Of a DNA stretch of 7,600 nt, positions 1-5,809 are shown one piece after another. The translations under genes and the position numbers were made by a program. Origin of the DNA: JAPXSY01 sp034003585. GTDB lineage: Bacteria; Verrucomicrobiota; Kiritimatiellia; RFP12; UBA1067. The stretch's first letter is position 1. Each line of letters begins with the position of its first letter. The stretch is from contig JAVEYH010000147.1 of the NCBI GenBank assembly GCA_034003585.1, forward strand, positions 1 through 7,600. The letters are read 5' to 3'. Below the pieces are notes generated by a model. That model was not told where the DNA came from, did no database searches, and was given only the letters and a program-made list of their open reading frames with translations.

Positions 1-10
1 GCCATGTGAA

Positions 11-39
11 AGGCCGCGCGCGATTCCGATGCGCGGTCT
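11..39. terminator. Stem-loop, possible terminator of an upstream gene
   Basis: Bases 11-19 pair with 31-39 to give a 9-bp stem (one G-U pair) with an 11-base loop (20-30). It lies at the left edge, outside any reading frame I can support, and well upstream of the phosphorylase promoter. It is followed by a pyrimidine-rich stretch (tctggttctc) rather than a clean T tract, so if it is a rho-independent terminator it is a weak one. Read on the minus strand, the stem is followed by CTTTCACAT, which is no stronger. The gene it would end is not in the window. Confidence 0.35.
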
Positions 40-84
40 GGTTCTCAAGGAGCGACCGCTCAGCCTAATGAGGGAAACGCTGTT

Positions 85-102
85 GCGGGCGGGGACGCCC
101 GC
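85..102. repeat. GC-rich perfect stem-loop, possible dispersed repeat
   Basis: GCGGGCG (85-91) and CGCCCGC (96-102) form a perfect 7-bp inverted repeat around a 4-base GGGA loop. It sits between the left-edge stem-loop and the phosphorylase promoter, with a pyrimidine-rich run after it (120-133). There is no second copy in the window. Its size and all-GC stem resemble REP-type intergenic palindromes, but it could equally be a terminator for leftover upstream transcription. The structure is visible; the function is a guess. Confidence 0.4.
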
Positions 103-161
103 GCTCCCGACTCGCCCGCTTCCCTTTCCCCCTCCGCCACCTGACTACCCCACCTTACAAC

Positions 162-190
162 GTGACGCCTGTTAGGCTTTCTGTCATACT
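162..190 (+). promoter_or_regulatory. Sigma70-like promoter of the phosphorylase gene
   Basis: GTGACG (162-167) is a -35-like element and CATACT (185-190) a -10-like element, separated by exactly 17 bases. Each matches the sigma70 consensus at 4 of 6 positions. Transcription would begin near 197, giving a leader of about 30 bases. The region is the most AT-rich part of the leader, which supports it. The match is moderate and no experimental start is known. Confidence 0.45.
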
Positions 191-194
191 ATGG

Positions 195-206
195 AAAAAC
201 GTTTTT
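195..206. promoter_or_regulatory. Perfect palindrome at the expected transcription start, possible operator
   Basis: AAAAACGTTTTT is a perfect 12-base palindrome starting 5 bases after the -10-like element, so it would cover the transcription start. A repressor dimer could bind there and block initiation. It is also simply AT-rich and could only help melting or act as an upstream enhancer of translation. The palindrome is directly visible; the operator role is inferred. Confidence 0.35.
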
Positions 207-215
207 AAGGACCAC

Positions 216-220
216 AAGGA
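216..220 (+). promoter_or_regulatory. Ribosome binding site of the phosphorylase gene
   Basis: AAGGA lies 5 bases before the ATG at 226 and supports that start over the internal methionine at codon 18, which has no comparable purine-rich site. A second AAGG occurs at 207-210 but is too far upstream. Confidence 0.6.
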
Positions 221-225
221 TCGCT

Positions 226-2703
226 ATGGATCAAAAAGCACCCCCCCGCAGACGGCAGCGCGACCGCCGAGTTGAAATGAGCGTCGAAGGGCTGAAAGAA
301 GACTATGCCTGGCATATGCGTTACACCCTCGCCAAGGAGATGGGCAACGCTTCGCCGTTTGACCAGTATACGGCTTTCGCCTACTGCGTGCGCGACCGTC
401 TCATCGAACGCTGGCTCGAAACCATCGCCTGCCACCGTAATCAGAATGTCAAACGCGTCTACTACCTGTCGCTCGAATTCCTGATCGGGCGCCTGCTCGG
501 CAACAATGTCATCAACCTGAAAATGGACGCGCTCTGCCAGGAGGCGCTTGCGGATTACGGCATCGACTGGCACGCCCTGCGCGACATCGAGGTCGACGCC
601 GGACTGGGCAACGGCGGTCTCGGCCGGCTCGCCGCCTGCTTCCTGGATTCCATGTCGACGCTCAACCTGCCCTGCGTGGGGTACGGGCTGCGTTATGACT
701 ACGGCATCTTCAAGCAGCGGATTGTGGACGGCCAGCAAATCGAGGAACCGGACCACTGGCTCAAAGAGGGCTCGCCCTGGGAAGTGGCGCGGCCGGAAAA
801 CACCCAGATCGTCCATTTCGGCGGACGGGTCGAGTGCATCACCAACGGCCGGGTGGAGTGGCGCTGGGTCGAGACCGAACAGGTCATGGGGATCCCGTAC
901 GATCTGCCGATCGTCGGATACGGCGACAGCGTCAACACCCTGAGGCTCTGGTCGGCGCGGGCCGATGACGAATTCCACCTTGATGACTTCAACAAAGGGT
1001 CTTACGTTGAGGCGGTTGAGAACAAAGTGCTGGCGGAAAACCTCACCAAGGTTCTTTACCCCAACGACAATGTGCTGGCCGGAAAAGAGCTGCGTTTGCG
1101 GCAGCAGTACTTCTTCGTCTCCTGTTCCCTGCAGGACATCCTGCGGCGTTTCCATCTCAAAAACAGCGACTGGCGGCTGCTGCCCGAAAAGGCCTTCATC
1201 CAGCTCAACGAGACCCATCCCGCGCTGATCATCCCCGAACTGATGCGCCTGCTGGTGGACCGCGAGGGGCTCGACTGGGACACCGCCTGGTCGATCACCC
1301 GCGCCTGCACCGGCTACACGAACCACACCGTGCTGCCGGAGGCCCTGGAGAAGTGGAGCGTCCCGCTGATGGAGCGCCTGCTGCCGCGGCACATGCAGAT
1401 CATCTACGAGATCAACGGGCGTTTCCTCCGACAGGTCGCGGCCATGTGGCCCGGGGACGTGCTGCGTCTGGCCCGCATGAGCCTGATCGACGAGCAGGGC
1501 GAACGCGCCGTGCGGATGGCCAATCTGGCGATCATCGGCTCCTCCGCGGTGAACGGCGTGGCGCGCCTCCACACGGAGATCCTGAAGACCTCCCTCTTCC
1601 GGGACTTTTACGAACTCAACCCCCAGTCCTTCTCGAACAAGACCAACGGCATCACCCAACGGCGCTGGCTGCTCAAAGCCAACCCCCAACTCGCGGCGCT
1701 GATCACCGAAGCGATCGGCGACGGATGGATCGTTGATCTCGAACGGCTGCGGGAGTTGGAGGGCCGCCTCGACGACAAGGCCTTCCTCACCGCCTTCCGG
1801 CAAGTCAAGCAGGCGAACAAGGAGATGCTGGCAAGCCACATCCGCGCGACGGTCGGGATCGGAGTCTCCCCCGAGGCAATCTTCGACGTGCAGGTCAAGC
1901 GTCTGCACGAGTACAAACGCCAGCTGCTGCTCGCGCTGTACATCATCGTACTGTACAACCGGCTGGTGGAAAATCCGCGGCACGAACCGTTCCCGCGGGT
2001 CTTCCTCTTCGCCGCCAAAGCCGCACCCGGTTATCATACGGCCAAACTGATCATCCGCCTGATCCACGGCATCGCCGATGTGGTGAATCACAACCCGCGC
2101 ATCCGGGAACGCCTGAGCGTGGTCTTCCTGCCCGATTACCGCGTGTCACTGGCCGAGAAGATCATCCCGGCCGCCAATGTCAGCGAGCAGATCTCCCTGG
2201 CCGGCACCGAGGCCTCCGGCACCGGCAACATGAAGCTCATGCTCAACGGCGCCCTGACCCTCGGCACGCTGGACGGTGCCAACGTGGAGATTCACGAGGC
2301 GGTGGGCGACGAGAACATCTTCCTTTTCGGCCTGCGCGCTGAGCAGGTGGAGGAGTTGCGTCCGGTCTATTCCTCGCGGGCGATCTACCACGCGGACCCG
2401 GAGATCCGGCGCGCGATCGACATGATCCGGCGCAACGTGTTCAGCCTGCTCTCCCCCGGCATCTTCGACCCGCTGCTCCGCGCCCTGCTCGATTACAACG
2501 ACCACTACATGCTGCTGGCGGATCTGCGGGACTACATCGAAACCCAGGATAAGGTGGAGGCTCTGTACCGGAAACCGCTGGCGTGGGACCGGAAGGCCCT
2601 GATCAATGTGGCCCGTTCCGGCCGGTTCTCCTCAGACCGGACGATCCGCGAATACGCGCGCGACATCTGGCACGTCGGTCCGGTCACGCTCTCACCGGCC
2701 TGA
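226..2703 (+). CDS. glgP: Glycogen/alpha-glucan phosphorylase
   Basis: This 825-residue cytoplasmic PLP enzyme belongs to glycosyltransferase family 35. It releases glucose-1-phosphate from the non-reducing ends of alpha-1,4-glucans such as glycogen or maltodextrin, using inorganic phosphate. The length matches the family (about 800-840). The N-terminal domain carries LGNGGLGRLAACFLDS (about 127-142) and NETHPAL (about 328-334), then YTNHTVLPEALEKW (about 364-377). The C-terminal domain has SNKTNGITQRRWL (about 470-482), VKRLHEYKRQ (about 557-566) and the PLP site EASGTGNMK, with the Schiff-base lysine at about 670. All hallmark motifs are intact, so it should be active. The first 15 residues are an arginine-rich tail. 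No other glycogen gene is present here. The gene has its own promoter and stands alone, convergent with the minus-strand cluster. Whether it prefers glycogen or maltodextrin (MalP-type) cannot be read from sequence. Confidence 0.97.
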   Translation: MDQKAPPRRRQRDRRVEMSVEGLKEDYAWHMRYTLAKEMGNASPFDQYTAFAYCVRDRLIERWLETIACHRNQNVKRVYYLSLEFLIGRLLGNNVINLKMDALCQEALADYGIDWHALRDIEVDAGLGNGGLGRLAACFLDSMSTLNLPCVGYGLRYDYGIFKQRIVDGQQIEEPDHWLKEGSPWEVARPENTQIVHFGGRVECITNGRVEWRWVETEQVMGIPYDLPIVGYGDSVNTLRLWSARADDEFHLDDFNKGSYVEAVENKVLAENLTKVLYPNDNVLAGKELRLRQQYFFVSCSLQDILRRFHLKNSDWRLLPEKAFIQLNETHPALIIPELMRLLVDREGLDWDTAWSITRACTGYTNHTVLPEALEKWSVPLMERLLPRHMQIIYEINGRFLRQVAAMWPGDVLRLARMSLIDEQGERAVRMANLAIIGSSAVNGVARLHTEILKTSLFRDFYELNPQSFSNKTNGITQRRWLLKANPQLAALITEAIGDGWIVDLERLRELEGRLDDKAFLTAFRQVKQANKEMLASHIRATVGIGVSPEAIFDVQVKRLHEYKRQLLLALYIIVLYNRLVENPRHEPFPRVFLFAAKAAPGYHTAKLIIRLIHGIADVVNHNPRIRERLSVVFLPDYRVSLAEKIIPAANVSEQISLAGTEASGTGNMKLMLNGALTLGTLDGANVEIHEAVGDENIFLFGLRAEQVEELRPVYSSRAIYHADPEIRRAIDMIRRNVFSLLSPGIFDPLLRALLDYNDHYMLLADLRDYIETQDKVEALYRKPLAWDRKALINVARSGRFSSDRTIREYARDIWHVGPVTLSPA

Positions 2704-2712
2704 CCCGTGCCG

Positions 2713-2743
2713 TCCGGCGCGGCCTCCGCAACGGCGCGCCGGA
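2713..2743. terminator. Convergent-gap inverted repeat, possible two-way terminator
   Basis: TCCGGCGCG (2713-2721) and CGCGCCGGA (2735-2743) form a perfect 9-bp stem around a 13-base loop. It fills most of the 42-base gap between the stop codons of the phosphorylase and the last gene of the minus-strand cluster. Position and strength fit a shared terminator for both directions, but neither side has a T tract, so it is not a canonical rho-independent terminator. It may instead block exonucleases at the mRNA 3' ends. Confidence 0.5.
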
Positions 2744-2745
2744 AC

Positions 2746-3441
2746 TCAGCCCGCATCCGGAGAGAGATCCGGACGGTGCCGGCGGATCTCATCCGCCAGC
2801 CCCGTCATCCCGGCGAAGTGCCAGCCGTCCAGTTTATGCCGCCGCCCGTTCCGGAGCGTCAGGACCACGATTCCCTTCGCGTCCCACTTCGACCAGTCGA
2901 TCCGGGCGAGTTCCGCGTAGGGGACCGACGCATTGCCGAATCCGCTCCCGCTCAGGCCCGAATCATCCGCGGCAAACCGCAGCCGCGCCTTGCGCGCCAC
3001 CGTGAAAAACGCCAGCAGCGCCAGACCCAAGGTCACCGCAGCCTGAACGGATTGCGATTGGAGGTCGCGCGTGTCGTAAACCGGGCCTTCGAACAACCGG
3101 CGGATCTGCGCGGCCTGCATCGCGCGCAACCCCTCCCTGCCGGAGGCAGAGGCCGGGACTCTCAGCTCCCCCAGCTTTTTGACCAGTTTGGATGGCGCGC
3201 GCCTCCCCTGCGCGGCGAACACGGCGTCAACCAGACGCGTTCCCCCCGCATCCCGGTCAAGCCAGGCCTCCGCCGACAGCTCCCGGGCCAGCAGCGCCGG
3301 CCGCGCCGCATCCAGCGCGCGGTTCTGCCGGGGCCAGGCCGCGAACCCGTCGTACAGCGACCACACGCTCAGACCGGTCATCAGCGCGCCGACGCCCAAA
3401 ATCCTCAGCGCATACTCCCGATTCAACTTCGCCTCAGTCAT
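2746..3441 (-). CDS. Two-helix membrane protein, possible PH-like tail
   Basis: I do not recognise this 231-residue protein. It has a hydrophobic helix at about 11-33, a polar middle (about 34-130) rich in Ala, Arg and Leu, a second helix at about 132-150 followed by basic residues (ARKARLRF), and a C-terminal soluble part (about 155-222). By the positive-inside rule both ends should be cytoplasmic, with the middle in the periplasm. The tail alternates short hydrophobic strands, an NGRRHKLDGWHFAGM stretch, and ends in a helix (about 213-222), a pattern seen in bacterial PH-like domains; this is only a resemblance. It is the last gene of the minus-strand cluster, 34 bases after the protease. 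I chose the ATG at 3441; a GTG at 3474, just after the protease stop, would add 11 residues. Neither has a strong ribosome binding site. Confidence 0.75.
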   Translation of the reverse strand: MTEAKLNREYALRILGVGALMTGLSVWSLYDGFAAWPRQNRALDAARPALLARELSAEAWLDRDAGGTRLVDAVFAAQGRRAPSKLVKKLGELRVPASASGREGLRAMQAAQIRRLFEGPVYDTRDLQSQSVQAAVTLGLALLAFFTVARKARLRFAADDSGLSGSGFGNASVPYAELARIDWSKWDAKGIVVLTLRNGRRHKLDGWHFAGMTGLADEIRRHRPDLSPDAG

Positions 3442-3475
3442 CTTCGCGACACCCCGTCTCTTTCTGCCGCCCACC

Positions 3476-4234
3476 TCACCAAAAACCGTATTGTCCCGAC
3501 ACGATCACATACACCCCGAGTAACAGGTTGGTGAACCCATGCGCCAGGGCCGCGGCCCAAATGCCGCCGGTCCGTACCGTCAGCCAACCATAAACGGCCC
3601 CCGCGAGCAACCCCGCGGCCCACCGGTCATGCTCCAGCGCGAACACCGCCGCCACGGTCCAAAACGCCTGCGCGTCCCAAACGGTGAGCGGCACTTCCGT
3701 GAAACGGCCCTGGCGGAGCCAGCGGTAGAAAAAACCACGGAAAAAAAACTCCTCGATCACCGCGATGACCCCGGCCGAACCCGCCAGCCGGCACAAGGTC
3801 AAACCCCATCCGGCCTGCTCCGGCGCACACGCGAGCGCGCGATGCCCCGGGGGCAGCGCAGGAAACCACGCCGGGTCAACATACTCCGGCAGCGTACCCG
3901 GAAACAGAATCAGCCACCGGTGGTAAAATGCCTGAAACGCGGGCGCCACCCGCGCCATCCAGGGCGTCTCCGGCACAATCCACACCGCCGCCACAGCCGC
4001 GCCCGCAACCAGCGCGGGCAGCACCTGACTTGGCTTCAAGGCCGGATAGACGCGCCACGGGGCAAGCCACAGAAACAGCGCGGCACAGGCAACGGCTTTG
4101 AGTGCGTAACTCCACGGGTAAAGACCGCGCGGGCACATCCCGCCCGCCTCCAGCCCCTGCAGCAGCAACAACACGCCGAGCCACAGCGCGAACGGCGCGA
4201 CATGCCCCGCCAACACCTGACGCTCCCGTTTCAC
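3476..4234 (-). CDS. CPBP/CAAX-type intramembrane protease, resembling the exosortase-associated subfamily
   Basis: This 252-residue polytopic membrane protein belongs to the CPBP (Rce1/ABI) family of intramembrane metalloproteases. The three family motifs are present in order: EEFFFRG (E161, E162, R166), FALEH (F198, H202) and HGFTN (H232, N236). These glutamates and histidines form the active site in the family. Hydrophobic stretches lie at about 11-28, 42-59, 70-87, 150-170, 188-200, 205-220 and 224-245. The compact architecture, the WIVPETPW stretch (about 85-92) and the ending in SGQYGFW recall the CAAX-protease-related group found in genomes with exosortase/PEP-CTERM sorting; this is from memory and not proven. 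Start: GTG at 4234, preceded by AGAGGAG with 10-base spacing; an ATG start is not available in frame nearby. It lies 37 bases after the preceding gene. Natural substrate unknown. Confidence 0.88.
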   Translation of the reverse strand: MKRERQVLAGHVAPFALWLGVLLLLQGLEAGGMCPRGLYPWSYALKAVACAALFLWLAPWRVYPALKPSQVLPALVAGAAVAAVWIVPETPWMARVAPAFQAFYHRWLILFPGTLPEYVDPAWFPALPPGHRALACAPEQAGWGLTLCRLAGSAGVIAVIEEFFFRGFFYRWLRQGRFTEVPLTVWDAQAFWTVAAVFALEHDRWAAGLLAGAVYGWLTVRTGGIWAAALAHGFTNLLLGVYVIVSGQYGFW

Positions 4235-4244
4235 CCGCGCGACA

Positions 4245-4251
4245 CTCCTCT
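4245..4251 (-). promoter_or_regulatory. Ribosome binding site fixing the GTG start of the protease
   Basis: On the minus strand AGAGGAG is followed by 10 bases and then the GTG at 4234. It lies in the 37-base gap after the stop of the preceding gene. No ATG in the protease frame is close to a site this good, so this decides the start. The long frame open further upstream (to 4648) is a shadow of the preceding gene. Confidence 0.55.
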
Positions 4252-4271
4252 GTCCGCCATCCCCGGCGGCA

Positions 4272-5768
4272 TCATAATCCGGTCTCCGCCGCCCGCCGCC
4301 ATTCGTCCCACTGCTCCCGCGTCGGCGCCGTAACCACCTCGAAAAGCCGCCAGGAGCCGAAGGTCGCGGCATACAGCAGCCGGTCCCCGCCCAAGGCGTA
4401 CAGATCGGGGTATTTCCAGAACACGCTCTCCGAACGCGCCGCTCCGGTCGGGCGCGGCACCAGCACATAGAGATTCTGACCGGGATACGCGCGGCGCAAC
4501 GCGCCCACATGCAGGTCGAGGTTGGGCTGGAGCCGCCCCCCCGCATAACCGCGCAACAGATCCAGCCCCGCGTACCCCAGCACGAACACCCGGCCGTACG
4601 GCGTGCGGGATTCGACAAACGCCTCGACCTGCCGCGGCACGTCGGCATCGCCGGAACCCTCCGCGCCGGCCGCGGAAAGCGGCGCGCCGCCCAGCCAGAA
4701 CCGGCTCAGATACGCGAACAGCGCGAGCGATGCGGCCAAACGGACAGGCGGCTGCCGCAGCCGCGCGAGGGCCACGGCCAGCACCGCCAGCGCCGCGACG
4801 TGCAGCGTCCCGGCGTGCCACCCGACACCGAAACGCGTCAGCACCCACCCGCACGCCAGCAGCTCCACCGCAAACGAGATCAGCACGGCGGAGGCCGCCG
4901 CCGGACCCGCGCCGGGGGCCGCGGGCGTGCGCGCATCGCAGACCCACGTCACGATCAGGGCGGGCAGCAGGGCCAGACCCGAACCCAGCACCGCCAGCAC
5001 AAACACGCCGGGCCGCGGCAGCAGATGCGAAAGGGAGCGCACGAAAAAGAGCGGGTCACCCAAAACCAGCCGGTTCATCAGGACCCAGACCCCGACCGCA
5101 TACACCAGGGGCAACCCGCCCAGCAGCAGCCAGGCCTGCATGCGGCCGCGCGATTCGCGCTGCCCGCAGGCCGCCAGCGGCAGCATCCCCACCGCCACAC
5201 CGGCCGAGACAAAGGCGGGCAACCCGCATAACGCGAGGAAAGCCCCGGCCCCGCCTGCCGTGACCACATCACGGAGCCTGCGGTACGCCGCCCAATCCGC
5301 CAGCGCCGCCCCCCCCAACAGCAGGAAGAGGGTCATCAGCGCCGTGCGGATCCCCAACGTCTGCGCCTGCGGCGAAAGCATCATCATCCCCGCCACGGCA
5401 GCCTGCGCCAGCACGATCCGCACACCCGACTGCCCGGTCGCCTTGACGGCCTCGCGCACCGCCCACAAAACCAGAAACCACGCCGTGAAAAACGCGCCCA
5501 TCCCAGCCAGCGGTTCGGGAAAAAGCCAGGCGAACGGCAGATAAAAGAGCACCGGCAGCGGCGCGACCCAGCACGAACCGAACAACGCCTGCCGCCCCAC
5601 CGTGGTCCCGGCCAGCAGTTCGCGGCAGATGCCCGCCTCCTGCGCCCCGGGAACCCAAGCGGGCGCGTGAAACCGCGCGAAAACCAGCAATGCGGCAGCC
5701 AGCGCGAAAGGCGTCACCCCGCCTGTCAGCATCCGGACCCACCGGTACGTCTTCCGATCCTCTGCCAT
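4272..5768 (-). CDS. Polytopic membrane protein, divergent GT-C glycosyltransferase-like
   Basis: This 498-residue protein has about ten or eleven hydrophobic helices between residues 12 and 357, then a soluble domain (about 360-498). Layout and size match GT-C enzymes (ArnT/PMT-like), which move sugars from lipid carriers on the periplasmic side. After the first helix comes QEAGICRELLAG (about 43-54) followed by APLPVLFYLPFAW (about 69-81), which parallels the DE-x-x-Y-A-x-x-A-R-E-L and P-P-L stretches of that fold, but with Q in place of the usual catalytic Asp. E44 remains. The soluble tail (VFVLGYAGLDLLRGY, LYVLVPRP, WRLFEVV) alternates strands and helices as in GT-C periplasmic tails. 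The fold call is an inference; the protein may be inactive or use another acid. Start ATG at 5768 has GGGGAG 5 bases upstream. It is the second gene of the cluster, 41 bases after the GT2 gene. Confidence 0.8.
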   Translation of the reverse strand: MAEDRKTYRWVRMLTGGVTPFALAAALLVFARFHAPAWVPGAQEAGICRELLAGTTVGRQALFGSCWVAPLPVLFYLPFAWLFPEPLAGMGAFFTAWFLVLWAVREAVKATGQSGVRIVLAQAAVAGMMMLSPQAQTLGIRTALMTLFLLLGGAALADWAAYRRLRDVVTAGGAGAFLALCGLPAFVSAGVAVGMLPLAACGQRESRGRMQAWLLLGGLPLVYAVGVWVLMNRLVLGDPLFFVRSLSHLLPRPGVFVLAVLGSGLALLPALIVTWVCDARTPAAPGAGPAAASAVLISFAVELLACGWVLTRFGVGWHAGTLHVAALAVLAVALARLRQPPVRLAASLALFAYLSRFWLGGAPLSAAGAEGSGDADVPRQVEAFVESRTPYGRVFVLGYAGLDLLRGYAGGRLQPNLDLHVGALRRAYPGQNLYVLVPRPTGAARSESVFWKYPDLYALGGDRLLYAATFGSWRLFEVVTAPTREQWDEWRRAAETGL

Positions 5769-5809
5769 GCCCTCTCCCCTGCCTTCTTGCGCACCGCCAC
5801 GCATTCCGT

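Noticed and set aside
205..2091. A 628-codon minus-strand open frame opposite the phosphorylase gene
   Set aside because: It mirrors the phosphorylase codons in GC-rich DNA, shows no recognisable domain, has no ribosome binding site I can see and ends inside the phosphorylase promoter region. Its length is explained by codon bias on the opposite strand.
4235..4648. N-terminal extension of the protease frame
   Set aside because: The extension overlaps the coding sequence of the preceding gene in another frame, is rich in Cys and Arg, and lacks a start site as good as the GTG at 4234.
4815..4878. Possible exosortase active-site motif (LLACGWVL with a nearby Arg and His) in the GT-C-like protein
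   Set aside because: The serine-glycine part of the usual ACSG motif is missing, and the protein is too long, with a soluble tail that exosortases lack.
3539..5544. Several plus-strand open frames of 120-310 codons opposite the protease and GT-C-like genes
   Set aside because: All have low-complexity Arg/Pro/Ala/Thr composition and no domain, while the minus strand gives proper membrane proteins throughout.
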